A stretch of DNA of 64,000 nt from Selaginella tamariscina (GCA_003024785.1 PUQB01000011.1:1164708-1228707); one strand, 5' to 3'. Shown: positions 34,610 through 47,440, counted from the stretch's first letter. Notes: generated from the letters alone by a model not told the origin. Translations and numbers: made by a program.

Positions 34610-35416
34610 AGCCGAGGCGGCGGAATTACTCTGGCCATTTTTTTTTGCCTCTTCGAAGAGGTGGCGGGATTAATCCCGCCACTATCTCTTTAATAGCTAT
34701 GGTAGAATTAGTTCGGGCAATGCTTCTCCGCCTCTTAAAAAGAACGGCGGGATTAATCCCGCTGATAACTCTCTCAACTGATAAAGAGTTACTTGAATTT
34801 ATTAGAAAGAGTTATCTACGGGATTAATCTTGCCAACCATTTTAGAAGGTAAAGAAGGGGTGGCGGGATTAATCTCGCCACCACTTTCCTGTTTTAAATA
34901 TTTGTGGGCAGGATTCATCCAAATCTCTTTGAAATCATATTTTCGGAGAGAGTTGTGGGCGGGATTAATCCCGCTATTTATTCCCCATTGTCAGAGTTGT
35001 GGTGGGATTAATCCCGCTGCCTATTCTCCGTCGTCAGTGTTGTGGCTGAATTAATCCCGCCGCCTATTCTCGGTCGTCAGTGTTGTGGGCGAGATTAATC
35101 CCGCCCCCTCTTCCTCGTCGGGGATTTGCGGCAGGATTAATCTCGCCGACTCTCACCAACGAGGAAGATTCGGCGGCGGATTAATCCCGCCGGTACTTCT
35201 TCATCGGAGGGAGCCGCGGCGGATTAATCCCGCCGCCTCTCTCCGACAAGGAAGTACCGGCGGCGAGATTAATCCCGTCGACTCTCTCCGATGGGTAGAG
35301 TCGACAGCGGGATTAATCCCGCCGACACACTCCGAAGGGGTAGAGTCAACGGGGGGATTAATCCCGCTAATTTCACTTCGAAGGGGTAGAGTCTGCAGCG
35401 GGATTAATCCCGCCCA
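34610..35416. repeat. Palindrome array A (inverted copy 2)
   Basis: About 15 palindromes, with spacing near 42-46 bp in the right part. A perfect copy at 34663-34680 follows a second palindrome, CCTCTTCGAAGAGG (34648-34661), so neighbouring hairpins are possible. Linkers are GC-rich and match array A copy 1 in reverse. Confidence 0.9.
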
Positions 35417-35568
35417 TCAGTTGTATTAATAAAGCATGAGATATTATTTTTATATATAATTATGTATTATTGCACATGCATATTATTAAGCAACCGCAGT
35501 TATGATTTCTTAGAAATATTGCATAAACAGATATCATAAATAACACAATTATTTATGTGCAGGACAAT

Positions 35569-37660
35569 ATGTATAATACTGGAGATAAAGTATGTCTTCT
35601 TCGGAACAACGAGATAATTGGCACTGGAACTATGGAAGTCGAGATGATAATGCATCATGTCACAATATTGCCCAAGAATCTTGTGTGTACGTATGGGTGA
35701 ACACCATTTTCAAGCATGTTGAGTTCCAGGAATGGAATTTGAGGAGGGTTCTTTTGTATTGTGGAATTTGGATGAAGTCAAGGTGGACACAGAATATGCA
35801 GAGTCACAAATAAACAGTAGCACGAGTTTTCTAGATGATGGCTTGCCTACTGTGATGGATGAGGTGATTCTCTTTCTTCGTGAGATTGAGTGGGTGAGGC
35901 ATCATCACAGCTATAAATCCAATGGAAGCAGTGTCAGAAGAGAAAATAGGGTTCCGACTTCATGGGTGTAGTTGTGACAGAGGTTTTACCTAATGGCACA
36001 TTGCATCCTGGATCCCTCATGAGGTGGCGAACATCTGAATTAAGATGGCAAGATGGTTCAACATATTCTGGGTTGGATTTTAATAATAACAACTGGAAGA
36101 ACAACTCATATTTGAAGAGGTTCCTTGCATTAGTCCTATTGTAAGAAAAAGGTGATTTATGGGTTGCAGATCTTTCCCTGCAAGTTTCAACAAGAGGATG
36201 AAGATGGATCCTACATCTTCCAAAAGTATTACGAGCATTTCCACGATTGACTGCTACAAAAAGAAGTGTTGTCAGATGGCAGACCGGAATGAAATTACCC
36301 AATGTAGACATGTCTTTCGTACGCTCATCCAAAAGCAAAGGCATGAGTTTGTATATGCTGCACTAATTGGGTGTATTGATGGAATGACCTCGGACACAGG
36401 TTATTAGAGTATATTCATGGTATTTAATAAGGTGGCCATCTGCTTTCAAAGCTTGGTATAGTATATACGGATCCCAATGACCACGTTCTACCGTCGGAGG
36501 GATGAGTGGCTAGATGGAGCGTGGACCTCAGTACATGGGAACACTCGCTTGGTCAAAAACCCGCTCTCACATTATGGCAGCCATAGAGATACTCAAGGCT
36601 TTTGTGGAAGCAAAATGCAGACAGGATGCCTCACAAATGCTGAACCACAAATGCAGGGGTCAGGGAAAATCTCAAGGTTTTGCCTTTGATCTACACTCAA
36701 TTGAAGCTATGTGCATGTGAACAAGTGCCTCAGCTTGATGGGCTGTAAGTAATCTGCATTGGTACCTTCAACAACATATGGAATACTCATTTTTAAGGAT
36801 GTGGAGATTGTAAAACACTCTAGCTTTCCAAGTGTGACACTTGTACATCATTGAAGGCTGCAGAGGCTTGTGCAAAAACGTTGGTGGAGATCACTGCCAT
36901 TCAAAAGAAGATGGAGGCCCACATGATTGCACAACAAACTTGCCGGTCTCAGTACTATGCACATCGCATGCTTTCTGTGTCACGCCCATCAGAGTACATG
37001 TGCTTGATCCATGACAAGATGAATCATTCAAAGACCAGCATTCCAAAGCTCGTTGCAACACCAAAGGCCTTGGAAATGTCATGAAACTTTCAATTTCATT
37101 GACAGTGTGTTAACACATGGACACGGTTGTGAGTCATATGGACACTTTTCACTTCCACATTGGTCTAGCGACTCCAATTTCACTATTGGGTCGTTGGCCA
37201 TGTGTTTTAGAAACTTGAGCCCACTCACAACATGTCTTATCAATGATCTCAAAGTGAAGAAACAATACCTTCAACCTTTACATAATGCTCTCATGAACAC
37301 ATCTGCACTTGAGGCTACTTAGGAATATGAGAGGCATTGTCAACAGCCTGTACAAAAACAGATGGCTTGTTGAGAGTTCAGATTCAGTGGAGGGATCTAG
37401 CTCAAATAGTGTACATGTGTCCTCAACATCAAATAAGCTCCCTCGTCATTTGCTTTTACATATAGATAATTGTGCAGGCGAGAACAAAAATAGGTAAATC
37501 ATTTTACTTAAGGGTTTCTCAAGCTCATACTTACTTTTATTTCTAGATATGTGCTAGCATACTTGTCAATGCTTATTGCCAAAGGTGTGTTTAAGACAAT
37601 CACACTCAGTTTTCTTATGGTTGGTCACACTCATGAAGATATTGATGCGTCTTTAGCAAG
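35569..37660 (+). pseudogene. DUF7869-like gene, copy 2
   Basis: Starts MYNTGDKVCLL; the first exon loses one base near 35642 (GAAGTCGAG against GAAGTTCGAG in copy 3). Later blocks are VMDEVILFLREIE, VVTEVLPNGTLHPGS, KKKCCQMADRNEITQCRHVF, KQRHEFVYAALIGCIDG, TTFYRRRDEWLDGA, AHRMLSVSRPSEYMCLIHDK and LPRHLLLHIDNCAGENKNR. An intron at 37494-37546 joins in frame to YVLAYLSMLIAKGVFKTITL and LMVGHTHEDIDA. The IDNCAGENKN and VGHTHEDID pair is the hallmark of the DUF7869 family, common in plant and protist repeat-associated genes and possibly a DDE-type nuclease. Several stops and frame changes occur. At about 37658 it fuses to FCP1-like sequence. Confidence 0.6.
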
Positions 37661-38690
37661 GTCATGGCATTGGGGACCACTGCAGTTTTTCTCACCATTT
37701 CTATTGGCTTCAGTTCCTAAACCACTTTCTTTAGCGCTTGCAATATCTGAATCTTGTAAGGATGATGTACAATTAAATGATAAAGGGATAGGCAACGATA
37801 ATATAGTGTCAATAGATAAATGTGAAAGGGAGCAAACAAGTGAGTTGCAAAGCATTCAAGACAACACTACCCCTGTTACCCATGGCCATATTATGTTGTT
37901 GGATGTTAATGGTGTTCTGCTTCATCGATAAAGGCTCGAGGATAGAAAAAAGAAATCAAACAAGAAGATTTTATTCTTTGTCATGGTAAATTTTGATATG
38001 ATATCATTTTTCGTCCAGGGTTGGACCGTCTCTTTTAAAAAGCTTAAGGAGATGGGTGCACTTGTGGGGATTTGGTCATGCATGCAGATTCACAACATGA
38101 ATTTGCTTAAGAAACATTGTGTGTTGCAGAAGAGGTGATTTGTAAAAAATTGGATTTTTAACTAGCGAATATGTTATAAACCTCTCGAATTTCACAATAT
38201 AAGAAGAAAAGCAAGTCATATTTCTTTAAGAATGAAAGATTTATTGGGCTTCATAGGGAGATCAATCAGTTCAAGATAATGAAGAACGCACATATCTTAG
38301 TGGTAGACGACTCTCCTCAGAAGGCTATGCTCAACCAAAACATTGCTTGTATCCATCCAATACCAATACCATGGATGAACTAGTGAATTACTTGAATACG
38401 TGCCTCAGAAAGAAGAATCTCGAAAACTTTTGTGAGCAATATCCACCATATCAAACATTTCCTGACGCTTTTTTTCTTGTGATTTTGAGTTTTATAAAAT
38501 AAAGGATATCAATCGGGCGCTTTACAATATTATTCTTAAGGAACGTCATTTTTTAGATGAACCTTTATGCAGACCTGGTCTTATCACATCTTATGTATTA
38601 ACAAGGATGGCAACTCCTAACTGCATTTGTAAAAGTGTTAAGTGGTGGCAAAAACATTAAGATATTGACTAAAATGATTCATTAATCCGG
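37660..38690 (+). pseudogene. FCP1/NIF phosphatase-like gene (copy 3)
   Basis: After the fusion point the frame reads HWGPLQFFSPFLLASVPKPL, AISESCKDDVQLNDKGIGND, then HGHIMLLDVNGVLLHR and a stop (CGATAA where other copies have CGACAA). Downstream frames show GLDRLF-like sequence, LKEMGALVGIWSCMQIHN, PLEFHNIR and HILVVDDSPQKAMLNQNIAC (about 38288-38345), then a C-terminal extension (YLNTCLRKKNLENFCEQYP). Domain order fits FCP1/SCP-type HAD phosphatases. The N-terminal exon present in the other copies is missing because of the fusion with the DUF7869-like gene. Confidence 0.55.
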
Positions 38691-39160
38691 AGAGTGATAA
38701 TTTAGACAAAATGAGGAATTTTCTATATGGTTAGGGAGAAAGTATTTATAAATAAATTAACATGTTAATAAGAAAATGATTTCATTTGTTATTATGTTTG
38801 ATAGTATAAAGCATATGTTGAAACTATTGTCTAATTATGCTAATTAGCCTAGGAGGGATTCGTACGTATTTTGACCAAGCAGGTGAAGAAGACGAAGATG
38901 ATTCTTTCTTTTTAATTATTATAAACTATTTTAGAACGAAGAATAAATGAATATTCTAAGATATTTTAGGAATATTCCTTACTAAGTAAGGTTATTAAAG
39001 GATTAATTAATTAATTAATTAATATTTAAGGCTTAATTACATATTAATTAAATAATTAATTAATAATTAAAACTTAAGTATTAATTAATAATTTATTTTA
39101 TTTCCCATTTTCACGTATTATGCCCATTTTAGTTATAACATGCATTTATGTATATTTAAA
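38691..39160. other. AT-rich end segment with (TTAA)n
   Basis: Contains TTAATTAATTAATTAA and ends with CCCATTTTAGTTATAACATGCAT, matching inverted the left border of the hinge at 18955. It marks the outer end of the right-hand unit. Confidence 0.5.
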
Positions 39161-40563
39161 ATATGTTAATAGTGTGTATGTTAATATTATTTTCAGTTTA
39201 ATTCAATGTTTCTTTGGCACACATATATAAACACAATTAAAAATTTACATATACATGCACACGCATTACAAGCACACATACAAACACATATGCACACACA
39301 TATACACGTCGATGAGTGGATTACTATATAAATAAATGTTCATGGGTCTAGCATCTAGCTTTATATTTACAATTTAGGGTTTAAATCCCAAATCAAACAT
39401 TTATCGTTACACACGCTCTACACTGGGGCTTACATATACATACACGAAATATTTATAAACTTCTACATGCACACAACACACTCGTTAAAAGCATTCCACA
39501 ATATGCATTAAAAGCACCTATAAAGACATATACACACACAATGAGTAAATTACGATACAAATAATTAAATATTTAGTGAGGGGTCTAGCATCTAGCTTTA
39601 TGTTTAGGGTTTAGGGTTTAAACCCCAAACCAAGCATTTATTGTTACACACACTCTACACTAGGACTTACATATACACACACAAAAATTACAAAGTATTT
39701 TTAGACTCAACACATATACACGCATATACAAATGTAGTACAGATGAGTGTGCGTGAGAGAGAGAGAGATTTCACTTGTGTGAATGTGCCTTCAAACCTAC
39801 TACACTAGAGTGAATCTATAGATCTATCGCACCGCCGCTCTTATATTCCACCACTGCTGCATCTTTTTCTTATGCCGCCTTGAAAACCCTAAGAATATAC
39901 CCTAAACCCTAAAAGGAATAAAATACTAAACAAATATTCTTTTATTATATTAACATAATCTTTAATTTGTCTATGTGTGTGGGTGTATCACATACACCCC
40001 AAAAATATAAAGCTCTGTGTATATAGGAGTGTTAAGTTTTCATGTGTAGCAATACATACATACACACATATAATATTACATACATAGTACAAAATATATG
40101 TGAATGTGTCATGTTAATGCACTGTGTGTGTGAGAGAGAGAGTGTTTGAAAAATTAATTTTGTACACATTGCATACATTAGTACACACATGTATACACAC
40201 AGACATACATACCTTGTAAGCCCTAGTGTGAAAGATAAATGCTTGATTTGGGTTTTAAACAATAAACCCTAAACACAAAGCTAGATGCTAGACCCCTAAA
40301 CATTATTTATATCATGATCCACTCATATGTATGTGCATATTTGTCTTTATGAGTTTAGGGTTTAAACCCTAAACACTAAGCCCTACATGTACATTTATAT
40401 GTGTGTGTATCTATATGATAAAATTTATTTATCTATCTCTTGCACACACATGCACACTCATGTATATACATATACATATATATGTGTGTGTATGTATAAT
40501 TTTATTTATTTAGCACACACACGCACATACATGATATACAAATACATATATACATATACATAT

Positions 40564-40599
<36 letters not shown>

Positions 40600-40660
40600 G
40601 TGTGTGTTGTGTGCGTGCGCGCACGCGTGCGTGCATCTGTATAATTTTATTTATTTATTT
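39161..40660. repeat. Microsatellite and interstitial telomere-like DNA
   Basis: CA/TA-rich DNA with modules ACACACTCTACACTGGGGCTTA and ATCTAGCTTTATGTTTAGGG in two successive versions. Plant-type telomere repeats occur as inverted pairs: GTTTAGGGTTTAAACCCTAAAC is a palindrome at 40353-40374. An (AT)n run lies near 40566-40596. Open frames here are repeat artefacts. Confidence 0.65.
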
Positions 40661-40662
40661 AG

Positions 40663-40720
40663 ATAGGATTAACCCCGTCACCCCTTTCATGCGGGGTGGA
40701 TGGGATTAATCCCACCACCA
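40663..40720. repeat. Two isolated members of the palindrome family
   Basis: AGGATTAACCCCGTCACCCC and GGATGGGATTAATCCCACCACC stand alone at the edge of a microsatellite. They look like the worn end of a former array. Confidence 0.6.
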
Positions 40721-41800
40721 CTCTAAGACAAAAAAGGGGATGGCGATGCAAGTTGTAATTAAAATGGGCATGTTTATAGTCCCATTTTTTAATAACTAAA
40801 TATATGTTTAAAGACAGAATATTCTTTACAACATTTCATTTTTGTAATTGACCCTTTAATAAATTATAACATTAGTGAACAAAAAATTAATAACATTATA
40901 AAAGTAGAAGGTATTAAGTTATATAATATATTATATTTAAGATTGTATGGTTTAATATAAATGTTATAAAGAGCAAAAGGTACATTATATAAATATTTAT
41001 GTTGTTATTAAATATTAATATTTAAATATAATATTAATTAATAACTTGTACTAGTAATAATATACATATACAAATCCTATATATATATATATATTATATA
41101 AATGTATATAGTTAAGGAAACAATTTGGTACTATAATAATTATTAAAGAGTTCATTATAATGTAATTGCTTTAAACATTATAAAACATATTTTCTTACAG
41201 ATTTGTTGATTGTGACTTTATCAACGCTTCTTGACATCCACCCATATCGAATAAATTTAACATTTATAAACATGTTAGGTTTTTATGATTAAAAACCATG
41301 TTTTCTCTAAGCATTCATTATACATTTCACTCTTTTTCTCATGTTGTCTTTTATGCGGTTTGAACCATGCAACCTTTACCATACTATTTTTTGTTATGAT
41401 TTTAGATATGTCGATAATTCGACCCATCCAAATAGGCTGGTTATATGACACATCTGAAGTAATGAGGATAATCATTAATTTTTAAAGATCCTTACAACAA
41501 TCAAACTATGATTTAGATTTTTGGTTTTTTTGGCCAACAAAGTGTGAGGTTTGCACTTTCACATCACTACTGACTTCTATGTCAATCACATGCTTATATA
41601 GATCTAAGTAACCAGTCGCCTTATTATATTTGTAAAATGATTGTTAGCTAGCGTTATAATTACCAAGGTATATTATTTACCTTGTTAATGTGTGACCCAT
41701 GTTTAAACTAAAAATTTCATTAGTCCTTAAGAATTTATTTTATATGCAAATATACACAAAATATACAAAAATGTCTTATGTTACATTCATTTAAAACTAT
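40721..41800. other. AT-rich region with a weakly conserved reading frame
   Basis: Parallel to 51470-52680 in the same orientation. Minus-strand frames at 41475-41275 and 52524-52342 share KNSMVKVAWFKP and a basic tail, which might be the last exon of the DUF7869-like gene. The right end (41640-41760) matches the segment downstream of the other ParB-like copies. No complete gene. Confidence 0.45.
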
Positions 41801-41808
41801 TTGTTACT

Positions 41809-43765
41809 TTAACAATTCATTAACAATTCATCTTCAATGTTACTTTCTGGGCCAGGCAAAGAAAGTTTTAGCCATTTGGAAGATCGTTCAACATCTTCCA
41901 CTTCTTTTATTGATGTTTCCATGCTCAATGGAGCAATTGAATGTTCTGTGCTCCTTGAGATAACTTCTGATGTGATATCTAGTTCTGGACCATCTTCAGA
42001 CTCTGATATTGAACCGGATTCTTCTTTAGAGCTATCGCACTTCTCGGGAGGGAACTTTCCAAAATACTCATGTATGGGTCTCTCTATCCACTTGTTCAAG
42101 TTCTTATCCTTTTCAACGGCAAACACACATGTATCATAAAGTTAACACTCCTTCAAGATGGAACTCTTAGTGCAATAGTCAAAAACCCATGCATCACTGT
42201 GAGGACCCTTGATTAAGTTGACGATGTTACGTGTAGCCTGACTTGTAATGTTTGGATAATGTACATTGCTGAATACATCCCTCTCAACTATCAATGTATC
42301 GAATGAAAGTTCAGGCCTGTTGAAGCAAAAATTAGAAGTTTAAAATTGTTTGGCTCATTCCTAACAACCAAGTGAACAACCGTATCAATACACTTGGGAT
42401 CAACATTGTTCATGTAAATCCAATCCAATCCAATCCAATAATGTCTGTTCTTCTTAGTAAAGATGAAGGCAAAGGTATTGGTGACATGAACAAAAATCAA
42501 AAAATAAATACATGAAGACAAAGGTATCAGGTAAGTGCAAGAATTAAATAATAAATACCTTTTTTTTACATACTTGCACATCTAAGCTTCTCCACCAAGC
42601 CTTTTCTAAAAAAGAATTTTTAAACACTTGCCAATCTATCATAAACATTTGAAACGATTTTGTGCAAGTAGTGATGTTACTCCATAAAGTCTCATAAAAC
42701 AAACATTTGTAAGGCTTGTCATGATTCATAGTGTCCTTCTTTATCAAGTTCAACTCGGTTCTCCATTATTAAAGGACTGTCATAAAAGAAGGTGTTATGG
42801 CGATATTCTTCTTTCTTGCATTGGCATGCACTAGATTCTTGCCAAAATCTTCCAATTGGTTTACCCATTAGACAAACATATCATTGTTTGTCACCTGCAA
42901 ATATTTGTTGACCTTCTCGTATGTTGGAGCCAAGGTCCAACCCAGTTTATGGCAGTGTATTTTCAACCATTCCTTAAAGTGTCTGATCGTCTTTAACTCC
43001 ATTGCCTTAAGATGAAAATGAGAGATGGGGCTATTGTTGTTAAACTGTAGTTTGCCATTAGCCACCAAATTATAATAACACATCCATCTCCTCCACTATG
43101 GTTTTGTTCAAAGGCTTCAACTATGTGAACTTGAAGTCGTTGTCTACATTCTTTGTAGGTTGGATAGACTTAGCCTTGGGCGTTTTACTAGGTTTTTTTG
43201 TAGACTTCTCCGATGACTTCTCTTCACTTGTTTGCTTTTTCTTTAGTGTTCCTTTTGCGAACGATTCTATGATTCCCACCCATTTGTTGAAGACCTTGTC
43301 CTCGGGCAAGAAATAAGCATCATATGAAGAATGTTTCTTCATGCCCACTTGGGGAAAATCAACTGTTGCAATTTCTTCGGCTCTTTACATATGGAATAAT
43401 TAAAAGATTAATATACTGGCAAGATAAATCCCACCAATAATTTTTCTTACCAAGTATTCTGCAATAGCTCTTTGTAGCCACCCAAAAGTTATCCACATGG
43501 ATTGCTTATGTTTGAACTTCTCTCATATTTTGTTGTTGTAGTGGCTGGTGTTTGCAGCATCTCACTTTATAAAAACTTATGGTACTACTCGGTTATGAGA
43601 TTCAGCTTAGTTTAAAAAGCCAATCTTTTTTTAACTTCTCATGGGTATGCTCAAAAAGTTTCATTACCATCATTCCCTTATTGTGTTCATCGAGGAATCG
43701 TTGGGCTACCATTATCATGTGTTAGTCGCTAATGATGTAGTACTTTATTGGTTTTTACACTCTTA
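41809..43765 (-). pseudogene. ParB-like / possible methyltransferase-tail gene, copy 3 (5'-truncated)
   Basis: Minus-strand pieces match copy 2 from just at the SGQH-equivalent loop (near 43720) to the acidic tail: KGTLKKKQTSEEKSSEKSTK, FKEWLKIHCHKLGWTLAPTY, VVRNEPNNFKLL, MFAVEKDKNLNKWIE, then an acidic end finishing at 41809 (EDELLMNC). The ParB loop itself is mutated (ISD in place of ISG). Sequence upstream is lost and replaced by a four-palindrome array. Many stops and frameshifts; older than copies 1 and 2 by appearance. Confidence 0.6.
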
Positions 43766-43784
43766 TAGATCTTCTAGGAGGCAA

Positions 43785-43950
43785 GGAAGGGGTGGCGAGA
43801 TTAATCTGACCACCCTTTTAAGAGGCAATGAAGGGGGTGGCGGGATTAATACAGCCACCCTTCTTTGTCTTAGAGAATGGTGGGTGGGATTAATCCCGCC
43901 CACCACGCAAGGAAGGGGTGGCATGATTAATCCCGCCACCACTTCCTTAC
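43785..43950. repeat. Short palindrome array (B type)
   Basis: Four palindromes at about 43, 36 and 46 bp spacing, for example GGTGGGATTAATCCCGCCC near 43875. It lies directly upstream of the truncated ParB-like copy 3, as array B does for the others. Confidence 0.8.
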
Positions 43951-43979
43951 CTCAAGCAGTGACAAAAAGAGAAATATAA

Positions 43980-44338
43980 AGAACTTATAAAATACAAATA
44001 AACTATATATATACATACAGTGTGTGTATGTGAGAAAGAAAAAGATAAAGAAATTACATATATACAAATACACACATACATATACATTCAAGAGTGTGTG
44101 TTTAAGAGAGAAATAAAGTAATTATATATATACAAATACACAAGTACATACACATATAGTTTGTGTGTGTGTAAGAAATAAATAATATATTATATTATAC
44201 TATTACACATATATATGTATATGTATATACATGTGTGTGTGTGTGTGTGTGTGTCTGTGAGAGAGATACATAAATAAATTAAATTATATAAATAGTATAC
44301 AGATTCACACACATATATATGTATATGTATATACAGAA

Positions 44339-44370
<32 letters not shown>

Positions 44371-44669
44371 TAAATAAATTATAATATAAAGATATTGTAT
44401 ATGTTGTGCAAGAGATAGATAAATAAATTAAGTAATACAGATACACACACACATATATATGTATATGCATATACAGGAGTGTGCATGTGAGAGAGAGATT
44501 TAACCTTGTTGCATTGCTGTCTTTAAACCTTATTTGCATCGCCGCACCTTCTTAAACTACCACGCCTTTTGGCCTTTTTATGAGAGTGGATCTATGAATC
44601 TGTGGTGTTGCCACTCTCAAATCTTTCGCCGCCCTGAAACCCTAAGAATATACCCTAAACCCTAGAATG

Positions 44670-44729
<60 letters not shown>

Positions 44730-44768
44730 AAGCGAATATTCTTTCATTATATTATTAATAAGTTTATT
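43980..44768. repeat. Microsatellite region
   Basis: (GT)n near 44230-44252, (GA)n near 44352-44370, (AT)n near 44669-44724, with ACACACATATATATGTATATG modules. It ends at the LINE target site AATAAGTTTATT (44757-44768). Confidence 0.8.
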
Positions 44769-44894
44769 GTGCTGGAATTTTAGAAGTTTATTCATGGGGC
44801 AAAATACGATAAACAATTCCAAGTTTTCGCTCTTCTACATTCTATGCCGCTAAGTACCTCTCTAACTACCTCAAGAATTCTAAGTACACCTTAA

Positions 44895-45085
44895 CACCTA
44901 AGCATCCACACATCAACCGCCATGTCATCATCCTCGTCATCACCCACATAAGCATCCACATCATCTGCCACATCAGCATCCACGTCATTTGCCATGTCAT
45001 CCCCCACATCATTTGCCATGTCATCTACCACATCATCTGACACGTCAACCACCACGTCATCCGCCACGTCCTCTACCACATCATG
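44895..45085. repeat. CCACATCATC/CCACGTCATC minisatellite
   Basis: About a dozen imperfect 10-20 bp units of CCACRTCATC and CCATGTCATC. On the minus strand they give an acidic string (DVADDV repeats). It lies in the 3' part of the LINE; coding value unknown. Confidence 0.7.
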
Positions 45086-45108
45086 TCTACGACTGGACTG
45101 TTCCCCAC

Positions 45109-45313
45109 TATTAGGCACCACTGTACAAACTAGAGACCCTCACAAAACCACCCGACCTCCCCCGAGCTGTCTCTAGTCTCCACACGCTGCTCTCCAAAAG
45201 GCTTCCCATCTTAGGGTGCCCTTAATTCTTATATCTAGGTATAGCTCTTTAGGAATATTCTAGCTTATACCTTTCTGGGGAATATTCTTTGATTTGTTAT
45301 ACGGGTCGTAACA
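45109..45313 (-). repeat. 3' LTR of the nested Ty3 element
   Basis: Minus-strand reading runs from TGTTACGACCCG to GTGCCTAATA. The purine tract GGGGGGAGGAT lies immediately upstream at 45324-45314. Confidence 0.88.
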
Positions 45314-45598
45314 ATCCTCCCCCCATTAGCAAGTCCTTGTCCTCAAGGGCAATATAACTTACTCAACTGGTCCTATATCATTAGCCTTGTACATCCACAA
45401 AGAATCTACCCGGGACTCATTCCTTGTGAGTACTCTCTTTAATGGCTAATATGAAACACTGGGTGCACCCTCACTCCTTCTGGCAGCCGTAGTCGATATG
45501 TCACCTTATCGATACGCTCCAGAATCTCATAAGGACCTGAGTACCTAGGAGACAACTTATCATTGTGTCCCTTCGTAAGGCCACAATAGTGTTCCGCC

Positions 45599-47440
45599 TT
45601 ACATGTGTGGCAAATACCACTCAGAGATATACATAATCTCCCACCTGGAACTCTTGGAAGCTTCTGTGCTCATTAACAAACTTGATAGCTCGGTCTGAGC
45701 TACTTGTAAGTTCTTCTTGCACAAACTCTGAATGTTTCTAAGCTCAACACTCAGATCTTTAGCTTCCTCATCCATGTTGCCTTGAGCTTTCTTACTTGCT
45801 AAACCCAGCTCAAAAGCTGTCTTGGAATGCCGTCCAAACATAGCATAATATGGACTCATTCCAATGCCACTGTGTCCTTGGCAAATGGGTGACAAAGTCC
45901 ATAGAGATACTGCCCCATCGCCTGTCTGAATAGGCAATGGTACTAATAGCCCACTTGGTTTTTCCCTGGGCACCTTTACTTGCTGACACTTGTCACAAGT
46001 CCTGCAGTACTCTATGATATTAGCTTTCATATTCCTCCAATAGAACCTTCTCTTGATCAACTCATACGTTTTTCCCCCCAAAATGACCAGCCTCCGGGTG
46101 ATCATGATGGAAATATAGTACCTGGTTGATCAAATGGTCCACACGAGGAAGATACACACGGCCATTGTAGTACAAAACTCCATCCTAAAATGAGAATGGT
46201 GGCTCTAGCTGTCCTCTGAGCTCCTGCACCTCAGCGTCTTGTGCTTGAGCATGTTGAACTACCTGGCTAAACTCACTGACCGTCCTTGTTAATGCATTAC
46301 ATAAGCGTGTTTGGAATTCTCTAACCACTGTGGCTCTCCTAACGCGTGACAAAGCATATACCACCACGTTAGCCTTTCCCACGCAATGCTCAATAGGAAA
46401 TTTGCCAAACTCCATGAGCTTAACCATCCAGCGAGCTTGCTGAGAGTTTAACTCTTTCTGTTTGAACAGATACACCAAAGTCTTGTGATCTGTAAACACT
46501 TTGAAACTTGCACCATAAAGATAGTGCCTCCAAACTCATAATGCATTAACAATAGCCAGTAGTTCTTGCTCATACGTTGAGTATTGTTGCTCAGGATTCA
46601 AGTACGACTCTTATAAGCAATAGGCCTTCCCTCTTGCATAAGTACAACTCCAATGGCCACTCCACTTGCATCACACGATACCTCATAAGGCTTAGAGGGA
46701 TCTGCAATACATAAAACTAGTGCACGTACCAAAGCTTGTTTCAAAGCTTGGAAACTGCTCTTCTCTGAAGCACTTCATGCAAAGGGAACGTCCTTCCTCA
46801 GCAACCTAGTTAACGGAGAAGCTTTCTTGGCATAATCCTTGACATACCGCCGGTAATAACCAGCCATGCCCAAGAAACTCCGTAACTCTTCTGCATTGCT
46901 AGGAACTGGCCATTGCTCCACCACTGCCACCTTCTGTGGATCAGTCTTCACTCCACTTGGCGTCACAATGTGACCCAAATACTCCACTTTGCACTGAGCA
47001 AATGCACATTTGCTCTTCTTTGCATAGAGCTTGTTCTCCCTCAACAACTGAAGAACTCTTGCAAATGCTGCACATGCTCCTTCATATTCTTACTGTAAAT
47101 AAGAATATCGTTGAGGAAGATCTCCACAAAGTCGTGCAAGTAGTCACCAAACACCTCAGTCGTCAACCGAGTGAATGTGACTGGGGCATTTGTTAAGCCG
47201 AATGGCATAACAGTGAACTCGAAATGCCCAACTATCTTGGTGAACACTCTGGCTCCACCGAGATGATCCATGATAGTATCCACACATGGCATGGGCATCC
47301 TGTCCTTCACTGTTTGCTTGTTGAGAGCTCTGTAGTCTATGCACATCCTCATGGTGCCATTTCTTCCTGACAAGCAATACTGGTGCACCAAATGGAGACT
47401 TGCTCAGTTGTATGAAGCCATATTCCAATAGCTCCATCAC
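45599..47440 (-). pseudogene. pol: pol of the nested Ty3 element (reverse transcriptase to integrase)
   Basis: Reverse transcriptase begins near 47440 (LLEYGFIQLSKSPFGAPVLL) and includes [28 protein letters not shown] and a FLNDILIYS in place of the usual Y/F-x-DD box, so the catalytic pair is lost. KCAFAQCKVEYLGHIV and SFLGMAGYYRRYVKDYAK continue to 46775. RNase H is partial (MFTDHKTLVYLFKQKELNSQ, 46499-46185). The integrase zinc finger is at 46085-45960 (RFYWRNMKANI, CRTCDKCQ). The integrase core is mostly deleted: the piece after the zinc finger jumps to GHSGIGMSPYYAMFGR. Clearly inactive. Confidence 0.85.
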
